From: Pseudomonas sp. SJZ074
GTDB taxonomy: Bacteria; Pseudomonadota; Gammaproteobacteria; Pseudomonadales; Pseudomonadaceae
NCBI RefSeq assembly: GCF_007828215.1
Contig: NZ_VIUE01000012.1
Span: forward strand, 62,001-126,000
Reading direction: 5' to 3'
Length of the DNA stretch: 64,000 nucleotides
The position numbers and the translations under genes are program-made. Below the pieces are notes generated by a model. That model was given only the letters and a program-made list of their open reading frames with translations. It ran no database searches and was not told the origin of the DNA. This document shows, piece by piece, positions 8,421 to 16,875 of this stretch. Position 1 is the first letter of the stretch, and each line of letters starts with the position of its first letter.

Positions 8421-10565
8421 CTAGGAAATCTCCCGCCGAAACGGCGGCAACGCATTGAGGATCGCCTTGCCGTAGCGTTGGGTCACCAGCCTGCGGTCAA
8501 GCAAGGTGATGGTGCCGCGGTCCTCTTCGGTACGCAGCAAACGACCGCAAGCCTGGACCAGTTTCAGCGAAGCATCCGGCACGGAAATCTCCATGAACGG
8601 GTTACCGCCACGGGCTTCGATCCATTCGGCCAATGCCGCTTCCACCGGGTCATCCGGGACCGAGAACGGGATCTTGGCGATCACCACGTGCTCGCAATAG
8701 GCACCGGGCAGGTCCACCCCTTCGGCAAAGCTCGCCAGGCCGAACAGCACGCTGGAATCCCCGCCATCGACCCGCGCCTTGTGCTTGTTCAGGGTCTCCT
8801 GCTTCGACAGGTTGCCCTGGATGAACACCTGCTTGCGCCAGTCACGGTCAAGGCCGTCGAACACGTCCTGCATCTGTTTGCGCGAGGAAAACAGCACCAG
8901 GGTGCCTCGCGACCCTTCCACCAACTGCGGCAGGTCACGGACGATCGCGGCGGTGTGCGCGGCGGCGTCCCGTGGATCAGCCTTCAGATCCGGCACCCGC
9001 AATACACCGGCGTCGGCGTGGTGGAACGGACTCGGAACCACGGCGGTCACGGCGGTTTTCGGCAGGCCGGCACGCATGCGGAAGCGATCGAACGTACCCA
9101 ACGCAGTCAGCGTGGCGGACGTCACCAAAGCCCCATAGGCCACGTTCCACAGATTGCGACGCAACATATCCGCCGCCAGGATCGGGCTGGCATTGACCTC
9201 GATATCGAACAGCGAACCACTTTCGGCCAGGGTCAGCCAGCGCGCCATGGGCGGGTTGTCCTCCGGATCTTCAGTGGTGAAGGCCGTCCACAGCTCCCAG
9301 TTGCCCTGGGAGCGAGACAACAGGCTGCCGAACAGTGGGTACCATTCCTCGGCCTGGTTGCTGGCGATGCCGATATTGACCTCGCCATCCATCCCTTCCT
9401 TGAGGAGGTCGGTCAGGCGCGTGAACAGGTCGGTCAGGCGGGCGAAGCCCTTCTTCAGCTCGATGCCCATTTCACGCATGTGCTCAGGGATGATGCCGCC
9501 GACGAAACGATGACGTGGCCGCTCGCGGCCCTCGACGTCCTCTCCCGGCTTGAAGTCGGCCACCTGTTCGCAGGCGGTGAACATGAACTGCTGGTTCGTC
9601 TTGATCTCCCGCGCCAGCTCCGGCACTTGCTCGATGAACTTGCCCAGGTCGCCCGGCAGCGGATGCTGGGCCAACAGCTTGGTGAGGTTCTTGGCGGTGG
9701 TTTCCAGCCAGTCGGCGGTGGAACGCAAGCGGGTGTAGTGGGCGAAGTGACCGATGGCCTTGTCCGGCAGGTGGTGGCCTTCGTCGAATACGTAGATTGT
9801 ATCGCGCGGGTCCGGCAGCACCGCGCCACCGCCCAGGGCCAGGTCGGCCAATACCATGTCGTGGTTGGTGACGATGACGTCGACCTTGCCCATGCCTTCG
9901 CGGGCCTTGTAGAAGGCGCACTGGCCGAAGTTCGGGCAATGACGGTTGGTGCACTGGCTGTGGTCGGTGGTCAGGCGCGCCCAGTCGGCATCTTCCAGGG
10001 TGGTCGGCCAACTGTCGCGGTCGCCGTCCCACTTATTGCCAGCCAGTTTCTCGATCATGCTGGTAAACAGCTTCTGGCTGGCCTCATCGACTTCGATCTT
10101 GAAGCCTTCTTCCTCGAACAACTGAGCCGTGGCCGTCTGCGCCTGGCCTTCCTGCAGCAGCATGTCGAGCTTGGACAGGCACATGTAGCGCCCGCGCCCC
10201 TTGGCCAACGCAAAGCTGAAGTTCAACCCGCTGTTGCGCATCAGGTCGGGCAGGTCCTTGAAGACGATCTGCTCCTGCAGGGCGATGGTGGCCGTGGCGA
10301 TGACCAGGCGCTTGCCGGCGGCCTTGGCCGTGGGAATCGCCGCCAGGCTGTAGGCGACGGTCTTGCCGGTACCGGTACCGGCCTCCACCGCCACGACAGC
10401 GGGATCGCCACCGCGTCGGCCTTCGTCGTCGGTGGCGATGTCACCCAGGACTTTCGCCACCTCGGCGATCATCAGGCGCTGGCCATAACGCGGCTTGAGG
10501 CTCTTGGCTTCGAGAAAACGCGAATAGGCGCCCTGGATCGTGGTTTTGAGTTCGGTGCTGATCAT
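8421..10565 (-). CDS. dinG: ATP-dependent DNA helicase DinG
   Basis: A 714-residue XPD-like superfamily 2 helicase with 5'-3' polarity that resolves R-loops and other structures. Walker A is EAGTGTGKT (about residue 65). Iron-sulfur cluster cysteines are MCLSKL and CTNRHCPNFGQC. The DEAH-type box is DEGHHLPD, preceded by VIVTNHDMV, and the last helicase motif is QACGRLLRT. Length matches E. coli DinG (716). A LexA-type site lies 22 bases upstream of the ATG, in keeping with its damage-inducible name. It is divergent from the CopD-like gene. Confidence 0.97.
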   Translation of the reverse strand: MISTELKTTIQGAYSRFLEAKSLKPRYGQRLMIAEVAKVLGDIATDDEGRRGGDPAVVAVEAGTGTGKTVAYSLAAIPTAKAAGKRLVIATATIALQEQIVFKDLPDLMRNSGLNFSFALAKGRGRYMCLSKLDMLLQEGQAQTATAQLFEEEGFKIEVDEASQKLFTSMIEKLAGNKWDGDRDSWPTTLEDADWARLTTDHSQCTNRHCPNFGQCAFYKAREGMGKVDVIVTNHDMVLADLALGGGAVLPDPRDTIYVFDEGHHLPDKAIGHFAHYTRLRSTADWLETTAKNLTKLLAQHPLPGDLGKFIEQVPELAREIKTNQQFMFTACEQVADFKPGEDVEGRERPRHRFVGGIIPEHMREMGIELKKGFARLTDLFTRLTDLLKEGMDGEVNIGIASNQAEEWYPLFGSLLSRSQGNWELWTAFTTEDPEDNPPMARWLTLAESGSLFDIEVNASPILAADMLRRNLWNVAYGALVTSATLTALGTFDRFRMRAGLPKTAVTAVVPSPFHHADAGVLRVPDLKADPRDAAAHTAAIVRDLPQLVEGSRGTLVLFSSRKQMQDVFDGLDRDWRKQVFIQGNLSKQETLNKHKARVDGGDSSVLFGLASFAEGVDLPGAYCEHVVIAKIPFSVPDDPVEAALAEWIEARGGNPFMEISVPDASLKLVQACGRLLRTEEDRGTITLLDRRLVTQRYGKAILNALPPFRREIS

Positions 10566-10586
10566 GAATGTCGGGCGCTAAAAACG

Positions 10587-10602
10587 CTGGATAAATTTTC
10601 AG
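10587..10602 (-). promoter_or_regulatory. LexA-type (SOS) site upstream of dinG
   Basis: CTGGATAAATTTTCAG fits CTG-N10-CAG with an A/T-rich centre. It begins 22 bases before the dinG start codon, where it would cover the promoter. Confidence 0.75.
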
Positions 10603-10663
10603 TGGTTCGGATCGGCGGCTATCATACCCCGCTAATGAATCCTGCGCAGAACGGAGTAACTCA

Positions 10664-11128
10664 ATGACACCCTTTGCCTTCATCTACACCCTGCATTTGC
10701 TGGCGGCCCTGATCTGGGTCGGCGGCATGTTCTTCGCCTGGATGATCCTGCGCCCCGCCGCAATGACGGCGCTTGAGGGCCCTGCCCGGCTGAAACTGTG
10801 GGTAGAAGTGTTTCAACGTTTTTTCATCTGGGTCTGGGTGGCGGTGGTGCTTTTGCCGATCAGCGGTGTAGGTCTGATCCATGTACGCTTCGCCGGTTTC
10901 GAAGCGACACCGCGCTATGTACAGATCATGATGGGGCTGTATGTGGTGATGACGGCGCTGTTCATCCGTATCCAGGGCTTGCAGTTGCCGGCACTGCGCA
11001 GTGCCGTGGCAGCGCAGGACTGGCCGACGGCTGCGTCGGTGCTGGGGAAAATCCGCAGACTGGTGGGCATCAACCTGCTGATCGGATTGCTGGTGGTGGC
11101 GATTGCCGCGGCCCGGCCGATGTTCTGA
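10664..11128 (+). CDS. CopD-family integral membrane protein
   Basis: A 154-residue protein with four predicted membrane helices (about residues 5-27, 48-72, 80-105, 130-152). The first helix, IYTLHLLAALIWVGGMFFAW, carries a His and the W-x-GG pattern typical of CopD/YcnJ-like and related small membrane proteins. These are often linked to copper or haem, but the family is loosely defined and no copper genes lie nearby. A GGAG ribosome site precedes the ATG. It shares a short intergenic region with dinG and is followed by a REP doublet. Confidence 0.75.
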   Translation: MTPFAFIYTLHLLAALIWVGGMFFAWMILRPAAMTALEGPARLKLWVEVFQRFFIWVWVAVVLLPISGVGLIHVRFAGFEATPRYVQIMMGLYVVMTALFIRIQGLQLPALRSAVAAQDWPTAASVLGKIRRLVGINLLIGLLVVAIAAARPMF

Positions 11129-11143
11129 AGACTTACATCCCCC

Positions 11144-11232
11144 TGTGGGAGCGGGCTTGCTCGCGAAGAGGGTGTATCAGGTTAATAAATGCAAACTGAT
11201 CCACCGCATTCGCGAGCAAGCCCGCTCCCACA
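11144..11232. repeat. REP doublet (family A)
   Basis: TGTGGGAGCGGGCTTGCTCG and its inverted copy enclose a partly complementary spacer. It lies between two convergent genes. Confidence 0.93.
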
Positions 11233-11247
11233 GGTTTTCCTTCTGAC

Positions 11248-12006
11248 TTAGAACCGTTGTACGGTCACCGTCCCCGCTGCGCCGGCAGGTCCTGGTTGGC
11301 CGGCAGCGCCCGGTTTGCCACTTCTGCCGCCGTCAGCGGTATAGACGAAACATCCCTTGGCCTTGCCGCCGGCGCCAGGCTTGCCACCGGGACCCGCCAC
11401 ACCGCCGGCACCGCCATCGACCGCCACCTTGATCAGCTCAGCCGGGTAATCCCGGGGCAGCTCGAGGCGCACCAGCGCACCGGCCGCCCCCGGCTGGCCA
11501 TCACTGCCATTGCTGCCATCGGCACCGCGTCCGGCCGAACCCCAGGTGCAACCCGGAGCCTTCCCGTTGGCGCCGTCAAGGCCCACGTAGCCTGGCGCAC
11601 CTGTACCGCCACGGGCATCCACAGACAGCACTGGCGCATTCAATGCATTGAAACGCAGGTTGAGATCGCGGCCTGGCCGCGCAGCCTTGGTATAAGTGCC
11701 CGGAGCGCCACGGGAAGTGATCTGGCTGCCATCAGCCAGATCAGCCTGGATAACGCTCATCGCCAGCGGCTGTTGCGCAGGCACGATGGCGATCCGCGCT
11801 TCGCGCCCCAGATGCAATTGGCCGATGGACAATTGAGTGACGTTCGACGGCACCAGCAACGTGCCGTAATCGGCCACGTCCAGCCGCTCAAGGGTCAAGG
11901 TGCTGGCGGTATTGGGCAGGCGCATCAACGAGTGGGTTTCTACCTGGAGTACCTGGGCGCATGCCCATGGGCACACGAATGCAGCGAGCAGACACAATTT
12001 ACGCAT
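11248..12006 (-). CDS. Secreted collagen-like glycine-rich protein
   Basis: A 252-residue protein. It begins with a signal peptide (MRKLCLLAAFVCPWACA, cleavage near Ala17). The next 110 residues look like a beta-rich or polymer-like domain. From about residue 130 it becomes collagen-like, with runs of Gly-X-Y such as GADGSNGSDGQPGAAG, then GPGGKPGAGGKAKG and finally GKPGAAGQPGPAGAAG. Four cysteines in the Gly-rich parts could form disulfides. The ATG at 12006 is chosen because it starts the signal peptide and overlaps the upstream DUF1145 gene by eight bases, suggesting translational coupling. Function unknown; surface or periplasmic structural roles are possible. Confidence 0.75.
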   Translation of the reverse strand: MRKLCLLAAFVCPWACAQVLQVETHSLMRLPNTASTLTLERLDVADYGTLLVPSNVTQLSIGQLHLGREARIAIVPAQQPLAMSVIQADLADGSQITSRGAPGTYTKAARPGRDLNLRFNALNAPVLSVDARGGTGAPGYVGLDGANGKAPGCTWGSAGRGADGSNGSDGQPGAAGALVRLELPRDYPAELIKVAVDGGAGGVAGPGGKPGAGGKAKGCFVYTADGGRSGKPGAAGQPGPAGAAGTVTVQRF

Positions 12007-12271
12007 GGGAGGCCTCTGCGGCAGTCGGGAGGGTTTGCAGATGAAAGATGCCGAACAGCAGCACTCGGAGGCGTTCACGACCGGGAGAGGGCAAGCCACG
12101 GAAACTGGCCCGGAACAACAGCAGCTCAAGCAAATGGACTGCCAGCAACACTGCCCCGGCAAGGTTGACCAACACATGCAGCGGATGGACGAACGGCACG
12201 ACCAGATTGACCAGCACCACCAGCCAGAACAGCAGGGTCAACAAGCGCCCCAGCCCCCAAAACACCTTCAT
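11999..12271 (-). CDS. DUF1145 small membrane protein
   Basis: A 90-residue protein with two to three hydrophobic helices (LLTLLFWLVVLVNLVVPFV, then VLVNLAGAVLLAVHLLELLLF). The start MKVFWGLGRLLTLLFW is typical of the DUF1145 family (YhhL-like), whose function is not known. Its stop overlaps the start of the collagen-like gene by eight bases, so the pair forms a small operon. Confidence 0.75.
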   Translation of the reverse strand: MKVFWGLGRLLTLLFWLVVLVNLVVPFVHPLHVLVNLAGAVLLAVHLLELLLFRASFRGLPSPGRERLRVLLFGIFHLQTLPTAAEASHA

Positions 12272-12388
12272 ACGCCCCCCGGGTGAACATTATTCTTTGC
12301 ACGCACAGTAACGGCTTGCGCGCAGGTTAAGCCAGAGGGCCAAGCAAATTTAATCCATGGGACAAGCGCGCAGGTATTGGCTGGAAAA

Positions 12389-12422
12389 CCTGTCGTGGCG
12401 AGGGAGTCCTCACCACGACAGG
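12389..12422. repeat. Short palindrome related to REP family B, possible terminator
   Basis: CCTGTCGTGG pairs with CCACGACAGG over a 14-base loop containing GCGAGGGAG, like the core of the other GTGGCGAGGGG repeats. It lies 16 bases after the stop of the minus-strand OmpA gene. Confidence 0.6.
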
Positions 12423-12438
12423 CCCCACATCGCAGGGG

Positions 12439-13134
12439 TCAGCGGTTTATCTTGATTTCAGTCCGACGGTTCATGGCGCGTCCATCTGCGGTTTTGTTGT
12501 CGGCCACCGGCTGACTCTCACCGGCACCGGCGACCGAGACGAAACTGGCGCGAGGCACGCCGCTTTCGACCAGGTACTGCACCACCGAATTGGCCCGTTT
12601 CTCCGACAGTCGTTGGTTGTAGGCATTGCTGCCAACACTGTCGGTATGACCGGTCACCCGAAGCTGGGCAGTGGACGACTCTTGTTTCAGGCGGGTCGCA
12701 ACGCCACTCAGCACTTCTTTGTCGGCCGCGGTCAGCGTGGACTTGTTGAATTCGAAATGCACATCGCGAACCACGATGGTTTCCTCTTTGACGACAACCG
12801 GCTCCTCGGCCATCGGCGCTGGAGCGGGCGGTGGGCAGCCATCTGCGTCGACTTGCACACCTTTCGGAGTGCCCGGGCACTTGTCGCGGCTGTCGGGCAC
12901 GCCATCGCCGTCTTCGTCACCGTCTCCATGCACCCAGCAATAGGCTGCTGCCATGCTGCCGGCGAACAGTGCACCGTAGCCGGCCCAGGAGGTGCTTTCA
13001 GTGGCGCCCAATCCCGCACCAACCACGCCGCCGACGGCCGCACAGGTCGGCCAGTCGGTTTTTTGCAAACCTGCGCAACCAGTCAATACACCGGTTAGCA
13101 GAACCAGGGGTAACGCTGTCCGAACTATGCTCAT
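12439..13134 (-). CDS. OmpA-family lipoprotein with thrombospondin type 3 repeat
   Basis: A 231-residue protein. The signal peptide ends in the lipobox VLTGC (Cys20). A hydrophobic glycine-rich stretch follows (AAVGGVVGAGLGA). Residues about 75-105 form a calcium-binding TSP3-like repeat (DGDEDGDGVPDSRDKCPGTP, then VDADGCP). The C-terminal half is an OmpA peptidoglycan-binding domain with FEFNKSTLT, GHTDSVGS, RLSEKRANSV and NRRTEIKI. The ATG at 13134 is preceded by AAGGAG; the longer upstream frame lacks a signal peptide at its start and is not used. It probably links the outer membrane to peptidoglycan. Confidence 0.88.
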   Translation of the reverse strand: MSIVRTALPLVLLTGVLTGCAGLQKTDWPTCAAVGGVVGAGLGATESTSWAGYGALFAGSMAAAYCWVHGDGDEDGDGVPDSRDKCPGTPKGVQVDADGCPPPAPAPMAEEPVVVKEETIVVRDVHFEFNKSTLTAADKEVLSGVATRLKQESSTAQLRVTGHTDSVGSNAYNQRLSEKRANSVVQYLVESGVPRASFVSVAGAGESQPVADNKTADGRAMNRRTEIKINR

Positions 13135-13325
13135 GGGGTTTCTCCTTGAGGGATCGGCTTTGCGCCGATTCTGGGGAGTAAAGACCCGAGTTCGGATCTG
13201 CGCCAGCACCGCGCTATCGGGGATTTTGCCCAATGTTTGCGGCCGTTCGGCACGTTTTAATGCAAACCGCTCTAGGCCACGTTGTCCAGGCAGGCTATCG
13301 TGGTGGTTCTGACCGAGGAATCTCA

Positions 13326-13823
13326 ATGACCGTTGCCATTTCATCGCGCACACCCCAGCAGGCACTGGCCGCCGTGCTTGACCGTTATGCCCCGCGAAAA
13401 CTGCTGTTGGTCGGCGCCAGCAGCTTCCCCGCCCTCGAGGCGTTCCAGCAGGCGCATCCCGACACCGAAGTGGTCCAGGTCGCTCCCGGCCCGCTGCCGG
13501 TGGAGGTGGCTGGACAGCGCTTCGACCTGGCCCTGGCACTCGATTGCCTGGAACATCTGCCCAAGCGCGACGGTCTGAACCTGCTGGGCGGGATCCGTAA
13601 TCTCAACGCCAGCCGTATCACCGTGCTGGCTGACCTCGATGCCTGCGGCTGGCAGGAAACGGACTTCTTTTCCCTGGCCCTGCAAGCCAGTGAACGGTTC
13701 CAGCGCGAGAAACAGGTGCTGACCCTGTTTACCTACGATCTGCTTGAATACAAACAAGTCCCCGATTGGCTCAATTCACGTTTTTGGGCCAACCCCGAGA
13801 ACTTCGGAAAATATTGGTGGTAG
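13326..13823 (+). CDS. DUF6231-type protein with methyltransferase-like pattern
   Basis: A 165-residue cytoplasmic protein. A nucleotide-binding-like beta strand and loop ([16 protein letters not shown]) is followed by [15 protein letters not shown], which resembles the acidic strand and helix of SAM-dependent methyltransferases, but the glycine motif is degenerate. The end, [14 protein letters not shown], is conspicuously aromatic. GAGGAA lies just before the ATG at 13326. The next gene (YchJ-like) starts at 13826, two bases after this stop, so the two are co-transcribed. No function can be assigned with confidence. Confidence 0.7.
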   Translation: MTVAISSRTPQQALAAVLDRYAPRKLLLVGASSFPALEAFQQAHPDTEVVQVAPGPLPVEVAGQRFDLALALDCLEHLPKRDGLNLLGGIRNLNASRITVLADLDACGWQETDFFSLALQASERFQREKQVLTLFTYDLLEYKQVPDWLNSRFWANPENFGKYWW

Positions 13824-13825
13824 CC

Positions 13826-14314
13826 GTGAACACAAGCCTGAACGCAACCATTTGTCCCTGCGGCAGTGGCAACCCGTTGAACGCCTGCTGCGGTCATTAC
13901 CACGACGGTCACCCGGCGCCCTGCGCCGAAGCCCTGATGCGCTCACGCTACAGCGCCTATGTGCTGGGACTGGTGGATTACCTGGTGAGCACCACCCTGC
14001 CCGCCCAGCAGGAGGGGCTCGATCGCCTGTCCATCAGTGAGTGGAGCAGCAAAAGCACGTGGCTGGGACTGGAGGTGGAAAGCAGCGAGGTGTTCGGTGG
14101 GCAGCCGGAGCATGCCTTTGTCACCTTCACCGCGCGCTGGCACGACGGCCAGGGGGAACACGCCCATCGCGAACAGTCGTCATTCGTGCAGAACGAGGGG
14201 CGCTGGTATTTCATCGATCCGACCGTGCCGGTCAAGACCGGGCGCAACGACAGTTGCCCGTGCGGCAGCGGGCACAAATTCAAGAAATGCTGCGCAGGCT
14301 ACTTCGCTCGCTGA
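13826..14314 (+). CDS. YchJ-family protein with two SEC-C metal-binding motifs
   Basis: A 162-residue protein. It opens with a SEC-C-like motif ([14 protein letters not shown]) and closes with a second ([13 protein letters not shown]). Between them is the YchJ domain ([24 protein letters not shown], and RWYFIDP near the end). SEC-C motifs bind zinc in SecA. YchJ proteins are NTF2-like and of unknown role. The GTG at 13826 is chosen because it gives the family's start just before the first SEC-C motif and follows the upstream stop by two bases. Confidence 0.82.
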   Translation: MNTSLNATICPCGSGNPLNACCGHYHDGHPAPCAEALMRSRYSAYVLGLVDYLVSTTLPAQQEGLDRLSISEWSSKSTWLGLEVESSEVFGGQPEHAFVTFTARWHDGQGEHAHREQSSFVQNEGRWYFIDPTVPVKTGRNDSCPCGSGHKFKKCCAGYFAR

Positions 14315-14378
14315 TTTCGGAAATGTCCGACGCTTGCCCCTGTATCAGCGGGCTAGACTGGAAGCAGAGGCGCGGACA

Positions 14379-14864
14379 ATGACCCATCCATTACACACGC
14401 TACGCATCACCTGCCTGCTGCTGTTCATCGGGCTTGGTGGCTGTGCATCCTGGCAAACCGACGAGACTGCTGAACCGCAGGTGCACCTGGTCAAGGTCGA
14501 GGTGGTGCGGGCCCGGCTGCTGGAACAGCGGTTCATGCTGCATTTGCGAGTCGACAACCCTGGCGACAGCGACCTGACCGTGCGCGGCCTGACCTACCAG
14601 ATCCATCTGGGCGACCTGCTGTTGACCGAAGGCGAGCATGAGCACTGGTTCACCGTCCCTCCCGGGCAAAGTGGCTACTTCAAGATACCGATCCGCACCA
14701 ATTTGTGGCCGCAGGTGCGGGAAGTGGTGAAACTGCTCGAAAAACCCCACCAGCAGATCCCCTATCGTCTGGAAGGTGAGCTGGAAACCGGATTATTCAT
14801 CGCTCACTACGTGCACCTGAAACGCAATGGCGTGATAATCGCCGCCGATTTTATTGCGGAGTAA
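14379..14864 (+). CDS. LEA type 2 family lipoprotein
   Basis: A 161-residue protein with a signal peptide and lipobox LGGC (about residue 21). The rest has the water-stress/LEA-2 beta-sandwich pattern, with [20 protein letters not shown] and a glycine-containing turn before FKIPI. Such proteins occur widely in Pseudomonas as small periplasmic or outer-membrane lipoproteins of unknown role. It lies five bases upstream of the His-rich SEC-C gene, and about 60 bases after the YchJ-like gene, so this stretch is probably one operon. Confidence 0.8.
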   Translation: MTHPLHTLRITCLLLFIGLGGCASWQTDETAEPQVHLVKVEVVRARLLEQRFMLHLRVDNPGDSDLTVRGLTYQIHLGDLLLTEGEHEHWFTVPPGQSGYFKIPIRTNLWPQVREVVKLLEKPHQQIPYRLEGELETGLFIAHYVHLKRNGVIIAADFIAE

Positions 14865-14869
14865 CCCCG

Positions 14870-15073
14870 ATGACCCAACAACCCCACGTTCACGGTCCTG
14901 ATTGCAACCACGATCACGATCATCACCACGATCATGACCACGGCCACGTCCACGGTCCGAACTGCGGCCATGCCCATCAGGAGCCGGTGCGCAACGCCTT
15001 GAAGGATGTCGGCCGCAACGACCCTTGCCCCTGCGGCAATGGCAAGAAATTCAAAAAGTGCCACGGCGCTTGA
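14870..15073 (+). CDS. Small histidine-rich SEC-C protein
   Basis: A 67-residue protein. Its first half is almost all His, Asp and Gly, with two copies of a short motif (HVHGPDCNH and HVHGPNCGH) around an [12 protein letters not shown] stretch. The second half is a SEC-C zinc motif ([14 protein letters not shown]), closely like the last motif of the YchJ-like protein 0.6 kb upstream. The composition predicts binding of zinc, nickel or copper; a role in metal storage or delivery is inference. Its GGAG-containing start region overlaps the end of the LEA gene's 3' flank. Confidence 0.8.
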   Translation: MTQQPHVHGPDCNHDHDHHHDHDHGHVHGPNCGHAHQEPVRNALKDVGRNDPCPCGNGKKFKKCHGA

Positions 15074-15110
15074 TAGCCGCGGCGGAGCGTGTCTTCGCCA
15101 GTTGAATCGT

Positions 15111-15134
15111 CATCGCGAGCAGGCTCGCTCCCAC
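15111..15134. repeat. Single REP half-element (family A)
   Basis: One copy of the family A core (CATCGCGAGCAGGCTCGCTC then CCAC) without its inverted partner; a complete doublet begins 26 bases later. Confidence 0.8.
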
Positions 15135-15159
15135 CGAGTGACCTGCGGTACCAAGTGGG

Positions 15160-15249
15160 TGTGGGAGCGGGCTTGCTCGCGAAAGCGGTTGGCCGGCCAA
15201 CCTATGCGCCGAATGTGATGGCCTCTTCGCGAGCAAGCCCGCTCCCACA
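15160..15249. repeat. REP doublet (family A)
   Basis: TGTGGGAGCGGGCTTGCTCG with its inverted copy, ending four bases from the stop codon of the isochorismatase-fold gene. Confidence 0.93.
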
Positions 15250-15252
15250 CGA

Positions 15253-15810
15253 TCAACCCGCCTCCAGAATCCGCTTAACGCTGACCACCGTCGCATACTC
15301 GCCATGCAAGTTGCCCAGGGACATCGCATGGACCTCGTCGGCCGACCGGGGCCGGCCGAAATAATCGGCCTTGTCGAAGGTAAAACAGGCGTCTTCGGCC
15401 ACCCAGCTATCGAAACCCAGGTTGCCTGCCGTACGCGCCGTGGACTCCACCGAGTTGTTCGTCGCCACGCCGACGATCACCAGTTGTCCGATCCCCGCCT
15501 GGCGCAGGTCAGCCTCCAGGTGAGTGGCGCAGAACGCGTCCGGCACGTCCTTGTGGATCAGCCACTCCCCTTCCTGCGGTTCGAAGCGCTCCTGGACTTC
15601 CACGCCCTGCTGCCCAGGCCAGAATACTGAATCCGGCGAACGGGAAAGATGATGGACATGGATCACTGGTCGCGCCGAAGCTCGCCAGAAAGCCAGCAAT
15701 TCGAGCATGCGCAGCTCTGCCTCGGGGTTGTTGCGAGAACCGAGCCTGGGATCCAGGATGCCTTTCTGTTGATCGATGAGAATCAACGCTGCGTTGTTCT
15801 CCAGCTCCAT
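15253..15810 (-). CDS. Isochorismatase-fold hydrolase-like protein
   Basis: A 185-residue protein of the cysteine hydrolase/isochorismatase fold. The catalytic Asp is expected in ALILIDQQ and the Lys in the WLIHKDVPDAF segment. In the loop that usually carries the nucleophilic Cys the sequence reads GVATNNSVESTART, with Ser where Cys is expected, as in several relatives. The reaction is therefore uncertain. The ATG at 15810 has GGAG eight bases upstream; an upstream in-frame start lacks a good site. It is divergent from yfcG. Confidence 0.8.
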   Translation of the reverse strand: MELENNAALILIDQQKGILDPRLGSRNNPEAELRMLELLAFWRASARPVIHVHHLSRSPDSVFWPGQQGVEVQERFEPQEGEWLIHKDVPDAFCATHLEADLRQAGIGQLVIVGVATNNSVESTARTAGNLGFDSWVAEDACFTFDKADYFGRPRSADEVHAMSLGNLHGEYATVVSVKRILEAG

Positions 15811-15967
15811 GTCTATCACTCCATTCCGATTTTTCGCTTTCCTGATCATTGAATTTTCCACACTGGAGCATCACCTCTGCCTACAGGCAAGCCTTCGGGC
15901 AAAAAGAGGACGACCTCCTGCCGTCGTTTGTTGTCCATCCATCACGCTGTCTCATCTGGAGCCTTCC

Positions 15968-16612
15968 ATGATCGACTTGTACTACTGGACCACCCCCAAC
16001 GGCCATAAAATCTCGCTGTTCCTCGAAGAAGCCGGCCTGCCCTACAAGGTACATCCGGTCGACATCGGCCAGGGCGAGCAATTCAAACCGGATTTCCTGA
16101 AGATCGCCCCCAACAACCGCATCCCGGCCATCGTCGACCATGAGCCCGCCGACGGTGGCGAACCGATCTCGCTGTTCGAGTCGGGCGCGATCCTGCTGTA
16201 CCTGGCGGAAAAGACCGGCCGTTTCATTCCACAGGACCTGCGCGGACGACAGCAAGTGCTGCAATGGTTGTTCTGGCAGATGGGTGGCCTGGGGCCGATG
16301 GCCGGGCAGAACCATCACTTCAGCCGGTTCGCTCCGGAAAAGATTCCCTACGCGATCAAGCGCTACGTCGACGAAACCGCTCGCCTGTATGGCGTGCTGG
16401 ATCGGCGCCTGGCGGACCGTGATTACGTGGCGGGCAGCGAATACAGCATCGCCGACATGGCGATCTACCCCTGGACAGTGTCCCATCAATGGCAAAGCCA
16501 GCGCCTGGAAGATTTCCCGAACCTGCAGCGCTGGTTCAATCGCATCAAGGAGCGCCCGGCCACGGTGAGGGCCTATGCGCTGGTGGATAAGATCAATCCG
16601 CCGAAATCCTGA
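15968..16612 (+). CDS. yfcG: YfcG-type glutathione S-transferase / disulfide-bond oxidoreductase
   Basis: A 214-residue protein that I recognise as very close to E. coli YfcG (215 residues). The thioredoxin-like N-domain starts MIDLYYWTTPNGHKISLFLE and contains the glutathione-contact segment NNRIPAIVDH and the ESGAILLYLAEK motif. The C-terminal helical domain contains QWLFWQMGGLGPMAGQNHHF. YfcG binds oxidised glutathione and has disulfide reductase activity. Cytoplasmic and transcribed alone. Confidence 0.93.
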   Translation: MIDLYYWTTPNGHKISLFLEEAGLPYKVHPVDIGQGEQFKPDFLKIAPNNRIPAIVDHEPADGGEPISLFESGAILLYLAEKTGRFIPQDLRGRQQVLQWLFWQMGGLGPMAGQNHHFSRFAPEKIPYAIKRYVDETARLYGVLDRRLADRDYVAGSEYSIADMAIYPWTVSHQWQSQRLEDFPNLQRWFNRIKERPATVRAYALVDKINPPKS

Positions 16613-16618
16613 GCAACC

Positions 16619-16742
16619 TGTGGCGAGGGGATTTATCCCCGCTGGCGCGCGCAGCGGGCCCCAACCCCAGCAACTCGGTGTGCCAATCTGAGTTTGGAGG
16701 GGGCCGCTTCGCAGCCCAGCGGGGATAAATCCCCTCGCCACA
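16619..16742. repeat. Long REP doublet, family B
   Basis: TGTGGCGAGGGGATTTATCC and its inverted copy enclose GCTGG...CCAGC and GGGCC...GGCC pairs. A closely similar long element occurs at 26688; short solo palindromes of the same core occur at 19343, 22209 and 37668. Confidence 0.9.
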
Positions 16743-16875
16743 GAAAACCAGGCGTAAACTCGAGAACGGAGTTTCATCCAAATCCACAAATAACCCCCGC
16801 CCCCGCTTGCGCGCCCCCCGCCTGCTCACTAACGTAGCGCCTTTATTTGCCGCCCCCTCCCGCAGGAGCTTTGTC

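Noticed and set aside
8478..10667. 729-residue open frame on the plus strand opposite dinG
   Set aside because: It is the antisense shadow of a GC-rich, well-conserved gene. It has no domain, signal or ribosome site of its own, and runs past the dinG start into its regulatory region.
15111..15249. Regularly spaced repeats that might suggest a CRISPR array
   Set aside because: These are inverted REP cores at irregular spacing and occur throughout the window in single gaps; there is no direct repeat-spacer array and no cas gene.
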